Source: CAVXEF01 sp963827315 (lineage in GTDB: Bacteria > Planctomycetota > Phycisphaerae > Sedimentisphaerales > Anaerobacaceae). Taken from it: 64,000 nucleotides of DNA. Made by a program: the position numbers and the translations under genes. The notes beneath the pieces are model-generated. The model was not told the origin of the DNA. It did not search any database and saw only the letters and a list, made by a program, of their open reading frames with translations. Within the stretch, counting starts at the first letter, position 1, and every line of letters starts with the position of its first letter. Where the stretch lies: positions 496,001 to 560,000 of the forward strand of contig CAWHAL010000001.1 in assembly GCA_963827315.1 (NCBI GenBank), read 5' to 3'. Shown here one piece after another: positions 25,899-34,261 of the stretch.

Positions 25899-26591
25899 AT
25901 GTTGAAGAAGTTCATCAGCTTTATTTGCGGTATTCCTAAAATCCTCCTGCTCATTCTCTTTGGCGTCGCCTTGCTGCTTATAGCAATCGGAATATATAGA
26001 GCCGGCTCAGCGATAGATAATTTACTGACCGAAAACAAAAAATTGAAACAGGCTTTAACGAACCTTACGGACACCGGAAAAATAGGTTATGCGAAAGTAA
26101 CTTCTCAATCAGTCGATAACGAGGGCAAAGTATTATCGACGGAGCTCAAATTTGTGGAAACTGCTCGCGATGACGAATTGGATAAAATCCTCGAAAAGAG
26201 CTATACGATAGAGGGCGACATTGTTCATTTCGACGCCTTAATCGTGAAATTTGGCGATAAAGTTGTTATGAATGGCCAGAAGAAAAGCCTGTATTTATGG
26301 CGGAGAATCTATGGCGAGAACATGTCTCCCGGCTCTGGTTTCCCAATTGAAGAAGTGGGCAAAGAGCCTCAAAGATACAGTGAGCTTTTGAAGCAGTTAT
26401 CTCTAAGGCAGAGGGAAGTTTTTTGGGAGAATATTTGGGATTTGGCCAATGACCCTCAAAAGCTCCGCAAGTACGATATAGAGGCGATTTTCGGCAACGT
26501 TACTTATGTCAAATTAAAGAAGGGTCTTGTATATATCTTCCGTATAAGTTCGACCGGCCAGGTTTATCCCGAAGTCGTCCCCGACTTATAA
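25899..26591 (+). CDS. Hypothetical single-span membrane protein
   Basis: 230 residues, not recognised. One membrane helix near residues 10-30 is followed by a short coiled segment (IDNLLTENKKLKQALTNL) and a soluble, presumably periplasmic, domain of about 180 residues with the block GDIVHFDALIVKFGDKVVMNGQKKSLYLWRR broken by no obvious motif. Separated from the lipoprotein operon by a terminator and followed by a hairpin without a T-run (26604-26625). Confidence 0.65.
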   Translation: MLKKFISFICGIPKILLLILFGVALLLIAIGIYRAGSAIDNLLTENKKLKQALTNLTDTGKIGYAKVTSQSVDNEGKVLSTELKFVETARDDELDKILEKSYTIEGDIVHFDALIVKFGDKVVMNGQKKSLYLWRRIYGENMSPGSGFPIEEVGKEPQRYSELLKQLSLRQREVFWENIWDLANDPQKLRKYDIEAIFGNVTYVKLKKGLVYIFRISSTGQVYPEVVPDL

Positions 26592-26649
26592 TTTATCATT
26601 TAGCCCCCAAGCCACGACTTGGGGGTCCAAATCAAAAATCGCAAACCTG

Positions 26650-26669
26650 TGGTGAGCGTAGTCGAACCA
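26650..26669. repeat. TGGTGAGCGTAGTCGAACCA mini-repeat
   Basis: 20-bp imperfect palindrome, related to the GAGCGAAGTCGAA elements at 19945 and 20637. It lies between the hypothetical membrane protein and the methyltransferase gene. Confidence 0.5.
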
Positions 26670-26725
26670 TTGTCAATCTTGATTGCCTCTTGCAAATTAT
26701 CTAGCAGGACTTACACTAATGGCCT

Positions 26726-28237
26726 ATGGTAAAGAAATCCACATCCGATTCCAGGAAAACTCCAGCGAGCGGCAAACCATCCTCTCTAATCGATACTCGG
26801 GTCATTTATTGCGGCGACAACCTCAACCAGTTGAAAAAATTCCCCGATGGATGCGTTGACCTTATCTATATCGACCCGCCTTTTAACTCTAATCGCAATT
26901 ATGAGGTCTTCTGGGGCGAGACAAAGGAAAAACGTTCATTCGAAGACCGCCACGCCTCAACGCAGGCATATATCGACTTTATGCGGCCACGATGCGTTGA
27001 ACTGCACCGCGTCCTGAAGAAAACCGGCTCGTTCTACTACCACTGCGACTGGCACGCCTCGCACTACGTCAAAATTATGCTCGACCAGATTTTCGGCGAA
27101 AACAATTTTCGGAGAGAAATTATTTGGAAGCGTACCTCCGCACATGCCAATGTTATCAACGCCTACGCCGCTATCTATGATTCAATCTTCTATTATACGG
27201 CTTCTGACGATTTTATTTGGAATCAACAATATGCACCCTATGGAGATGATCATATTGAATCTTCTTTTGCTCATACCGATGAAGATGGAAGAAAGTTTGC
27301 TTGTCGCGATATGACTGCTTCAATGCAGAGGGCATCGAGCGGACAACTTTATGAATGGAAAGGCATTCGTCCGCCTCCTACTCGATGTTGGGCTATGGCA
27401 AAGGAGAATATGGATGAACTTGAGAAAAAGGGACTTATCTGGTGGCCAAAGAAAAAGGGCGGTATGCCGCGTCTTAAACTCTATTTAGATGAACTCCCGG
27501 GTATTCCTTTAACAAATTTATGGATTGATATTCTTCCGGTTCAAGCTCGCGGAAATGAACGTCTTGGTTATCCCACACAGAAACCTCTTGCGCTTCTTGA
27601 CCGCATAATCAAAACAAGCTCAAATGAAAATGACATTGTTCTCGATGCTTTTTGTGGTTGTGGTACTGCACTGGTTGCTGCTGAAAATCTCAACAGGCAA
27701 TGGATTGGCATTGATATTTCCCCAACCGCCTGCCGTGTTATGGCAAAGCGTTTGCGTGATGTCTGCCATCTTAAGGAGGATGAGAAACTCTGGCATATTG
27801 GCCGCGGCTTTATCGTTCGTGACCTGCCGTGGAGTGAAAAGCAGCTTAGAGAAATTCCGCCCTTTGAATTTGAGAACTGGGCCGTTATCGCCCTCGGCGG
27901 TGTGCCGAATGTCGCTAAGGTCGGCGATATGGGAATTGATGGCCGTATTTATCCTGTCTCTGCCGTGCCCAAGAAAACCAAAGGCGAACTGGAATTTATG
28001 GATGTATGGTATCCAATCCAAGTCAAGCAGAAAGACAAGGTCGGCAGGCCGGATATTGATTCTTTCGAAGCGGTAATGACGCGCGAAGACAGAACAAAGG
28101 GGTTCTTTGTTGCGTTCGACTACTCATCCGATGCTATGAGTGAGATACAGGCCTTTTTCAAGAAGTCCGGCAAGAGCATAATCGCCCTTACTGTCAAAGA
28201 CATCCTCGAAGAACAAATCGCCTACAAACTGGCGTGA
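26726..28237 (+). CDS. DNA methyltransferase fused to an Mrr-like nuclease domain
   Basis: 503 residues. Residues 25-345 form a beta-class amino-methyltransferase: catalytic DPPF (50-53) precedes the SAM motif FCGCG (309-313), with YPTQKPLALLDRI between. Residues 380-490 resemble an Mrr-type PD-(D/E)xK nuclease: GDMGIDGRI (Asp405), then YPIQVKQKDK (Gln432, Lys434), then GFFVAFDYSSDA. Such fusions could act as single-chain restriction-modification enzymes. No separate endonuclease or specificity subunit gene is adjacent. Codon use in the middle (about 27.1-27.8 kb) is more AT-rich than in neighbours, suggesting transfer. Target sequence unknown. Confidence 0.85.
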   Translation: MVKKSTSDSRKTPASGKPSSLIDTRVIYCGDNLNQLKKFPDGCVDLIYIDPPFNSNRNYEVFWGETKEKRSFEDRHASTQAYIDFMRPRCVELHRVLKKTGSFYYHCDWHASHYVKIMLDQIFGENNFRREIIWKRTSAHANVINAYAAIYDSIFYYTASDDFIWNQQYAPYGDDHIESSFAHTDEDGRKFACRDMTASMQRASSGQLYEWKGIRPPPTRCWAMAKENMDELEKKGLIWWPKKKGGMPRLKLYLDELPGIPLTNLWIDILPVQARGNERLGYPTQKPLALLDRIIKTSSNENDIVLDAFCGCGTALVAAENLNRQWIGIDISPTACRVMAKRLRDVCHLKEDEKLWHIGRGFIVRDLPWSEKQLREIPPFEFENWAVIALGGVPNVAKVGDMGIDGRIYPVSAVPKKTKGELEFMDVWYPIQVKQKDKVGRPDIDSFEAVMTREDRTKGFFVAFDYSSDAMSEIQAFFKKSGKSIIALTVKDILEEQIAYKLA

Positions 28238-28270
28238 CAGGAATCGGGCCCATTTAAGAAATAAGAGAAT

Positions 28271-29215
28271 ATGACAATGAGCATAGTTGAATCACTTAAC
28301 CAAAATCAAGGCACTCTAATGCTTCTCTTAACTTTCATTTATGCTATTGCAACCATAGTGCTCGTTAAGTATACGAAAAAATCAAGTGAATTTGCAAGAC
28401 AGGCCCTGACTCAATCAATGGAATTTGAGAAACAGGGGAATCGTCCCCATGTGATTTTTGATTTAATCGCAAAAGATAGATGTTTCTACGCCACAATAAA
28501 AAATCTTGGTAAACAACCTGCCTACGATGTCAAAGTTACTTCCAAACCGGATATTCTTCGAGATAAAGGTAACCAACAAAAAGAGAAAATATCATTTATT
28601 GAAAAAAAAGTGCCTTTCCTCGCACCAGATAGAGAGATCGAAGACTATATTGGTACGACTCCGAATTTTTTGAAAGAGCACCCCGAAACTACATTCTGTG
28701 TTGAAATATCTTACAAAGATTCGATGGGAGAATCTTATCATGAAATGGCCGATATTTCTATCGGTTTTTATATGAACAGGAGGACTGTATGGCCAGATGA
28801 CCCAATTAAGGGGATCGAAACACATATGGATAGGATGGTGTTGATTTTACTGGAAATCCAAAAGGCCCAACGACAAATGACGTGGGTTCAAAACAGAATT
28901 CTTGAAAGTGGAATATTAAAGCAATCACTTGTCGGACACAGTCCGAACACTGCGAGAGAACCAGACCTTAATCTCACAAAAAAAGAAGTAAAATATCTTC
29001 TAATTATTGACGCCCAAGAGGGTGGTAGGATTTACTCCGACCGGCTTTTAGCTTTTACAGGCAGGGATACAGAAATATATCGTGAGATGCTAAATAAGTT
29101 TGTTCAAATGGGTTTGATGCGCGAAGAACTTGATTATTGGGTACTTACAGCAAAAGGCTATACGGTTTGTGAAAACCTCCAACAAGAAAACAACCCGAAG
29201 AGCGATAAGATTTAG
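28271..29215 (+). CDS. Hypothetical membrane protein with winged-helix-like C-terminus
   Basis: 314 residues, not recognised. One N-terminal membrane helix (about 15-33) is followed by KKSSEFARQALTQSMEFEKQGNRPHVIF, a pattern seen in many small membrane proteins of unknown function, then a beta-sandwich-like domain (about 60-170). The last 70 residues (LLIIDAQEGGRIYSDRLLAFTGRDTEIYREMLNKF broken by MGLMREELDYWVLTAKG) look like a winged helix. It starts 33 bp after the methyltransferase-nuclease gene and may be co-transcribed and co-transferred with it. Confidence 0.6.
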   Translation: MTMSIVESLNQNQGTLMLLLTFIYAIATIVLVKYTKKSSEFARQALTQSMEFEKQGNRPHVIFDLIAKDRCFYATIKNLGKQPAYDVKVTSKPDILRDKGNQQKEKISFIEKKVPFLAPDREIEDYIGTTPNFLKEHPETTFCVEISYKDSMGESYHEMADISIGFYMNRRTVWPDDPIKGIETHMDRMVLILLEIQKAQRQMTWVQNRILESGILKQSLVGHSPNTAREPDLNLTKKEVKYLLIIDAQEGGRIYSDRLLAFTGRDTEIYREMLNKFVQMGLMREELDYWVLTAKGYTVCENLQQENNPKSDKI

Positions 29216-29670
29216 TAGTCATTACTTTGCCTTACAAACAACTTTTTTTGTTCGTGATTTTTTGTTTAACATTTTTGATTTTTGCTTTGTAATTTTGCCT
29301 TTTGATTTTGCGCGGCGGGTCACGAGCGACGAGCCACGAAAACATCGCGGTCTCCGGCAGCAACGCTTTCGAAAAATTCAGCTCCGCAGTCTTATTGCGG
29401 ATTCCGCTTCATTTAGCCCACGGCATCGCCGTGGGTCTGTTTCTGTATCTTGGTTCCCCTCACTCACTTGTATGCCGTCTCTCTTGCCTCGAATCTTTTT
29501 ATATCCGAAATATCTACTATATTGCATAGGTTGCCCAGTCCCCCCAAATTAACCAATCTCCAATTAACCCGACTTTACCCCTTTGTGCCTAATTTTTCTA
29601 CGAACAATGAACCATGAACAAAAAACAATGAACTTTTAGCAATGAACTATGAACTACGAACTAAAAACTG
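29216..29670. other. Non-coding stretch at the outer flank of repeat copy A
   Basis: No supported gene. From 29581 it holds CTTTGTGCCTAATTTTTCTA followed by GAAC(A)ATGAAC-type simple sequence (29600-29662). The same block precedes repeat copy C at 57430-57465, so the homologous unit is longer than the T-tract core. Open frames across this region are compositional artefacts. Confidence 0.55.
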
Positions 29671-29874
29671 CGCAAATTGTTCGATTCGAACAATTCGCGC
29701 GAGGGGGTACTTCAATCACTGTCCAAAACGTGTCAATTTTTGTCATTTTTTGTAAATTTTTGTCATTTTTTGTAAATTTTTGTAAATTTTTGTTAATTTT
29801 TGTAAATTTTTTTCGTCAACAAGCGCGTTTGATGCGAAGTTTTCTCGATTTCGCCTGCGCGTTTGGTGTGAAAA
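29671..29874 (+). repeat. Phased-T-tract repeat, copy A (plus orientation)
   Basis: Begins with a 19-bp palindrome (29676-29694), then the conserved core GGGGGTACTTCAATCACTGT and CCAAAACG (29703-29730), then about eight units of a 10-bp repeat TTGTAAATTT (29735-29812), then CAAGCGCGTTTGATGCGA. The 10-bp phase of the T-runs is close to the DNA helical repeat and predicts intrinsic curvature. Three further copies are at 32213, 57557 and 59924. Confidence 0.8.
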
Positions 29875-29896
29875 AGTAAAGATAGGTAATTTTCTG

Positions 29897-31957
29897 TCAG
29901 CTTTTTGCCTGGTCTAAGATGAGGTTTTTGACCTTTCGGCTGGGCAGATTAAGTGAGCCGTAAGCGGTGGCAGCGGCACTTCGCAAATGCGGGTCGGTCT
30001 GACGCGAACTTACCAGCGAATAAATCGCATCAACCTTCTCGTCTTCGAGCAGATTCGCATTTAACTTCGCAGAAACGGCAAGCGACTCAAATGCAGCGAC
30101 CCTGACAGCCATTGAATTATCCTCAGAAAGTGCCATCGCAGCTATTGCCCGCTGGGCATCGGGACTATCCAGATGAGCGAGAACTCGGCCGGCAAGAATC
30201 CGGATTTGCTCACGCTTGTCTTTTGTCGCGCTTATCAAAGTATCCTTCGCACCCGACAAATCAATAACCGGATTTCGGCTCTGAGCAAGCTTCAGCATAA
30301 CTTCCGCTGAGCGGACGGCGTAACTATCAGCCAACTGCCGGTTCCAGCCGGTATTTGCATCAGAATTAACATCAGCTCCGCTAATTGCTTCTACGAGGTT
30401 TTCAACAACGAGTTTGGCTTCTGGAAACACTTCTTTCGGGCCTGCTGCAGCTATCGCTATCGCTGCGCTGTATCTTACAGCCCTGTCATCAAAAGAAAGC
30501 GCCTGGACCAGCGGCTGGTCAACGCCGAGACGATAGAGCAGCGATTTTTCGCCGGCATTTGCTGCCAACGCCTCCACAACACCCAATGCGATATAGGCAT
30601 TTTTATCTTTGACCGCACGTGCGAGTGCCTGATGAAGATATTCCGGTCCTGCGGTGGTCGCATAGACGGCTGCATCAGCGTGGGCACTGCCGAAATACCC
30701 GGGCATATTCAAACCCGTCGACTGGGCCTTGAAGAACGCAGCCAACCAAAGTCCGATTGCCTGGCCGAATTCGACGTCGGCCTTTAGCGCCCACTCGCAC
30801 GCCTGCATCGCCATAAGCTCGTTGAAGTAGCCTCTGTTGACTTTTTCGCGAATCAGCCGACGGTCGGCAGAATCCCAAAACCATATATTGGCAAGGTTGG
30901 CGTCCTCCGCGGGCTGCAAAGACTCTAAATGATAATAATAGTTTTCAGCGAGCTGATAGAATAGTTCGGCTGCCGATAACTTCATCGCAGCCGGGTCTAT
31001 TTGTTTGATGCTCTCTTCCGCCAGGCCGCGAAGCTGCGGCGAATCATCCTTTTCAAGAACATACTTCAGATAAGGCAGCGCCTGCGGATAGCGAATCTTT
31101 CCAAGCGCTATTATTATCTCAGATTTTATCCCAACATTATCAGTCTGCAGTGCGGCGGCGAGCGGCCTTATGGCGTCCCGGCCAATCTGCGGAAGCGCCC
31201 AGATAATATTGGGTAGCTCATCTTTGCGGGCGGCATCAGCCATTGCGTCAAGTATATAAACCACCGCGTATTCGCCGGCGTTTTGCAGGTGCTTGACGGC
31301 GGCAAGCCGACCTCGTTCGGTGCCGCTGAGCCTTTTAATCTCCTCCACGATAATCTTCGGGTCACTTCGGCGGGTGAATCTGCCTTCCTCGATGACGGCG
31401 AGTAATTTTTTGCCGAGCTCAGCCAGCTCGGTGTCTTGGGTGTTCTCAATAACCTTCAGTAAAAGCGCGTATCCGGGCTGATTTTCCTCTGTCAGGGCAA
31501 GCAACTTCACAGGGTCGGGGCTGCCCGCCAGAATAGCCTGGGCGTAACCTTTGGCTAAATCGAGTCGGCCAATCTTGGTGTAATGCAAAAAGTCGTTCCA
31601 GTTGTCTTCGAGGGTCGGCTCAACTACCTTCGACAGGTTCGGCTCGACCGCCTTCGATGAGCTCGGCTCGACTGTCTGCGACAAGTTTGGCTCAACCGAA
31701 TTCGCCGAAGTCTGGGCAGAACCGACAGCCTCCTCCGTCGGCTTTTCTTCGCTTGCCGGAACTTCCGCCGAAGCAGTTTTCTCCGCTGGCAGGTTCGGCT
31801 CGGCTGCCTGCGACAAGTTTGGCTCAACCGAATTCGCCGAAGTCTGGGCAGAACCAGAGGTTTCCTCTGTTGGCGTGGTTTCGTCAGCCGCGAAGGCCAA
31901 GCCCGCTCCCAAAAAAGCTATTGCTAAAATTGCTGCGATAGTTTTCCCGCTGAACAT
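29897..31957 (-). CDS. Secreted HEAT-repeat protein
   Basis: About 686 residues from the ATG at 31957, which has GGAGG seven bases upstream; a longer frame to 32053 lacks such a site. A signal peptide (about 1-23, ending AGLAFA-AD) directs export. Residues 25-115 are a low-complexity Glu/Pro/Ser/Ala linker containing two copies of SAQTSANSVEPNLSQ encoded by a 48-bp direct repeat. The rest is HEAT/PBS-lyase-type helical repeats (GRLAAVKHLQNAGEYAVVYI, AIRPLAAALQTDNVGIKSEI, YIALGVVEALAANAG), likely a protein-binding scaffold in the periplasm. The gene fills the interval between inverted repeat copies A and B. Confidence 0.8.
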   Translation of the reverse strand: MFSGKTIAAILAIAFLGAGLAFAADETTPTEETSGSAQTSANSVEPNLSQAAEPNLPAEKTASAEVPASEEKPTEEAVGSAQTSANSVEPNLSQTVEPSSSKAVEPNLSKVVEPTLEDNWNDFLHYTKIGRLDLAKGYAQAILAGSPDPVKLLALTEENQPGYALLLKVIENTQDTELAELGKKLLAVIEEGRFTRRSDPKIIVEEIKRLSGTERGRLAAVKHLQNAGEYAVVYILDAMADAARKDELPNIIWALPQIGRDAIRPLAAALQTDNVGIKSEIIIALGKIRYPQALPYLKYVLEKDDSPQLRGLAEESIKQIDPAAMKLSAAELFYQLAENYYYHLESLQPAEDANLANIWFWDSADRRLIREKVNRGYFNELMAMQACEWALKADVEFGQAIGLWLAAFFKAQSTGLNMPGYFGSAHADAAVYATTAGPEYLHQALARAVKDKNAYIALGVVEALAANAGEKSLLYRLGVDQPLVQALSFDDRAVRYSAAIAIAAAGPKEVFPEAKLVVENLVEAISGADVNSDANTGWNRQLADSYAVRSAEVMLKLAQSRNPVIDLSGAKDTLISATKDKREQIRILAGRVLAHLDSPDAQRAIAAMALSEDNSMAVRVAAFESLAVSAKLNANLLEDEKVDAIYSLVSSRQTDPHLRSAAATAYGSLNLPSRKVKNLILDQAKS
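31676..31723. repeat. 48-bp direct repeat, first copy
   Basis: Perfectly matches 31808-31855, offset 132 bp (44 codons), inside the linker of the HEAT-repeat gene. The repeat keeps the reading frame, so copy-number change would lengthen or shorten the linker by 44 residues. Confidence 0.85.
31808..31855. repeat. 48-bp direct repeat, second copy
   Basis: Second copy of the in-frame repeat at 31676-31723. Both encode the segment around SAQTSANSVEPNLSQ. Confidence 0.85.
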
Positions 31958-32109
31958 CGAACTACCTCCAAAGCCGGTTCTCGTCGCTCGTTGCTGGTAC
32001 TCGCAATCCGTCAAACCACACAAGGACCGATAAAATACACAGTTCCGATACAAAACAACGACTCTTACCTCGGCAAGGCCTAATATAGATATTCGTCCGG
32101 AAAGGGGGC

Positions 32110-32138
32110 ATACTAAAGAAAAATACCGTTTCTGTCAA
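32110..32138 (-). promoter_or_regulatory. Sigma70-like promoter for the HEAT-repeat gene
   Basis: Minus strand: perfect TTGACA (32133-32138), 17-bp spacer, TAGTAT (32110-32115). The predicted start near 32103 gives a leader of about 145 nt before the ATG at 31957. Confidence 0.6.
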
Positions 32139-32148
32139 TAAAAAACAG

Positions 32149-32163
32149 TACGCCACAGGCGTA
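32149..32163. repeat. 15-bp palindrome (TACGCC-ACA-GGCGTA)
   Basis: Perfect arms with a 3-nt centre, between repeat copy B and the HEAT-gene promoter. Member of the CGCC-NNN-GGCG palindrome family. Confidence 0.6.
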
Positions 32164-32212
32164 TAAAGCTCACCATTTTGGGCAAGGTGGGTAAACAGGG
32201 CAAGGTAAAAGT

Positions 32213-32416
32213 TCGCATCAAACGCGCTTGTTGACGAAAAAAATTGCAAGAAATTTACAAAAATTAACAAAAATTAACAAAAAATGACAAAAATCAGCAA
32301 AAAATAACAAAAATTGACACGTTTTGGACAGTGATTGAAGTACCCCCTCGCGCATTTGGTCGCGCAGGAAAAACTCGCGCATTTGATTGCGCCAGACCCT
32401 CGCGCGAATTTGCGCA
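32213..32416 (-). repeat. Phased-T-tract repeat, copy B (minus orientation)
   Basis: Inverted relative to copy A. On the minus strand it has the core at 32320-32347 (GGGGGTACTTCAATCACTGT then CCAAAACG), identical to copy A over 28 bases, a T-tract array with 10-11 bp spacing at about 32235-32318, and the inner end GCGCGTTTGATGCGA at 32213-32227. Its outer flank contains GCGCAATCAAATGCGCGAG-like units. Together with copy A it brackets the HEAT-repeat gene. Confidence 0.8.
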
Positions 32417-32526
32417 GCAGCACGCAGACACTAGACATCAGACCACAGACGCCAGACTTTGTTGCCGGCGGAGGCCGTGATGGTTTCGTCGCTCGTCGCT
32501 CGGCCCTCGTGACGCAATGGTTGAAG

Positions 32527-33204
32527 CTATGTTACCACTTCAATCTTCTCGGTCCAAACAAAGATACCAATTTTCTGAAAGAATATAAAAAGCCACGCTG
32601 TTGAACACGCATCGTTCGCGTCGCGATGCGCACGACACATAAATACATCATCGCCAAGGTTCCCGAACGGTTCCATGTTTTCGAGCAAGGATTGGAAATC
32701 AGGAAGTTTCCAAAAACCATTGCCGGGGAAGATCACTACCTCGTAGGTTTTTGGTAATGGAATCCCGGACTTGAAATAGAACAAACCGCGAACGATTTTC
32801 TCCACTATTCGGTTAAATCGTGTCATGTCTATATCAAAAGCCCACCCTGTACCGACAATTACACCTGCATCAGTTTTTCGCTCCATACGCCTAACGTTGC
32901 GAAAGAAATCACGCATTACACCAGACCGTCGTTCAATGCTTCGCACAACCGGGCCCCGCAAAAGCTTCCCTGCCATCGGGTGAGCATCCATGTCAATCAT
33001 CGAGACAAGGCAATTCCGAAAGTATGTTACCTCGCAATCATACAAGTCTTGACAATTTCTGCAGGCAGGTACGACAACTGGATGCTGAGGGTGCTGCCCC
33101 TTTATCCACAAAGCGATAGGCACGACATGATCTTTGGTGAGGTTGCCAGATGGTTCACCGCAATAAGTGCAAATCTGAGGATTGAGGTTGTTCACTTCCA
33201 TCAT
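32527..33204 (-). CDS. HNH-endonuclease-like protein
   Basis: 225 residues. The N-terminal 60 residues form an HNH-type zinc finger: CTYCGEP (Cys pair), KDHVVPIALW (DHxxP) and ACRNCQ (second Cys pair). The remaining 165 residues (RFNRIVEKIVRGLFYFKSGIPLPKTYEV) are not recognised. HNH proteins of this type range from restriction enzymes to mobile-element nucleases. It lies about 110 bp beyond repeat copy B, outside the bracketed interval. No clear ribosome-binding site precedes the start; the second ATG (33201) is equally possible. Confidence 0.65.
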   Translation of the reverse strand: MMEVNNLNPQICTYCGEPSGNLTKDHVVPIALWIKGQHPQHPVVVPACRNCQDLYDCEVTYFRNCLVSMIDMDAHPMAGKLLRGPVVRSIERRSGVMRDFFRNVRRMERKTDAGVIVGTGWAFDIDMTRFNRIVEKIVRGLFYFKSGIPLPKTYEVVIFPGNGFWKLPDFQSLLENMEPFGNLGDDVFMCRAHRDANDACSTAWLFIFFQKIGIFVWTEKIEVVT

Positions 33205-33280
33205 CGTGATAAATGATTATACAACCAGTTTTACAACCGCGATTATCCCAAGCTATGATTTTAGCACGCGCAAGTTTGAG

Positions 33281-34099
33281 CTAACGAATCGGCTTTTTAA
33301 TTGTCTTTCCCCCCTGCTCAACGTAGTTGACCAACTCAAAGCCGCTACTGATTGCCTCTGCAAACTGCTCTCTTGTGAGTGGCTTTGGTTGCCATACCTT
33401 GAAGCTCTGAACAGTTTTTTGGGCATCAAAAGCCGCGGTGTATTTGTATGTTCCCACGCATATAAGCTTGCCGGTGTAGGGGAAGATTTGGTCGTCGGAG
33501 AGTAATGGGCCGTCATACCCCGTCACGTGAAAGACGAAATCCGGATTGTCGAGACGAGTAAGCAGAACTTCGCTATCTCTGATGACAGAAATCACTTTAC
33601 ATCCTGAAGGTATCTGGACTATTGCGCCAACTTGTTCGGGTGGTTCCGACCGGTAATCCTTAGTAATATCCCCAATTTTTCCGATGTCAACAAACTTACC
33701 ATTGAGTAAAGCGATTTTGTCGGAGAACTGCTTATACATTCTCTCAAACCACTCTTTTGTTCGCTCTTGCCTTCGATAGACAATAGGGCGGTCGGGGCTG
33801 AAACTCTGAGGGGCTTTTCCTGTCGTGTCAATCCCTGCTTTCTCACAAAGTAACCGCAATCTCTTGTTTTCTTCGATTTGCTCATCTAACTGTTTCTTCA
33901 CGTCGCTGAGTGTTTTTTTAGTGCGGGTAATATGCTCTTGCTGTGTTCTTATCGTCTCCTCCAGCGTATCAATCTTCGCCTGTAGAGTTTGAAGTTCGCT
34001 TCGCTGGTTCGCATCTTCTGCACCCAGCAAAACCGAGCCAAAGGCACCCAAGAAAATTGCTACTATTATGATAGAAAACCAAAATCTGCGAGATTTCAT
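33281..34099 (-). CDS. Hypothetical exported coiled-coil protein
   Basis: 272 residues starting MKSRRFWFSIIIVAIF; the ATG at 34099 has AGGAG upstream and is preferred to 34114. A signal peptide or anchor (about 5-27) is followed by a coiled coil (about 33-85, LQTLQAKIDTLEETIRTQQ and QLDEQIEENKRLRLL). The C-terminal half contains YDGPLLSDDQIFPYTGKLIC and has no recognised fold. Likely periplasmic. Stands between the HNH gene and the cca-rsmD pair. Confidence 0.65.
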   Translation of the reverse strand: MKSRRFWFSIIIVAIFLGAFGSVLLGAEDANQRSELQTLQAKIDTLEETIRTQQEHITRTKKTLSDVKKQLDEQIEENKRLRLLCEKAGIDTTGKAPQSFSPDRPIVYRRQERTKEWFERMYKQFSDKIALLNGKFVDIGKIGDITKDYRSEPPEQVGAIVQIPSGCKVISVIRDSEVLLTRLDNPDFVFHVTGYDGPLLSDDQIFPYTGKLICVGTYKYTAAFDAQKTVQSFKVWQPKPLTREQFAEAISSGFELVNYVEQGGKTIKKPIR

Positions 34100-34261
34100 A
34101 GGTTCTCCTTTCATAGAATTTTCGCTTATTCCACTACAGTACTATTTTAGCAATTGCATGGCCTAATGTAAATTAGAGGTTGTGCAAACGTTTATTAATG
34201 ATTGGTTTCGGTGTCCCGATTATTTCGGCAAGTAGGTAATTTGGGGTTTTGTGCAGGAACT

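Noticed and set aside
26604..26625. 8-bp hairpin CCCCCAAG/CTTGGGGG after the hypothetical membrane protein gene.
   Set aside because: It lacks a T-run on either strand, so it is not listed as an intrinsic terminator, although its stem resembles the true terminator at 25836.
29735..29812. Regular array that could be taken for a CRISPR or minisatellite.
   Set aside because: Units are 10 bp with no spacers and no cas genes nearby; the period fits phased T-tracts.
29649..29879. Open frame across repeat copy A that resembles one across copy C (57554-57748): both read FA-GGTSI-VQN and then Phe-rich F..F..F repeats ending ARLM.
   Set aside because: The resemblance follows from the shared DNA core and the 10-bp T-run array. 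A 10-bp period cannot keep one reading frame, there is no ribosome-binding site, and the minus-oriented copies B and D do not keep the same complete frame.
31602..32033. Plus-strand open frame with internal repeats opposite the HEAT gene linker.
   Set aside because: Its repeats come from the 48-bp direct repeat in the true gene; the minus-strand frame has the signal peptide, ribosome-binding site and promoter.
29838..32213. Classical IS element or composite transposon made by repeat copies A and B.
   Set aside because: No transposase or integrase is encoded inside either bracketed interval, and no target-site duplications were recognised.
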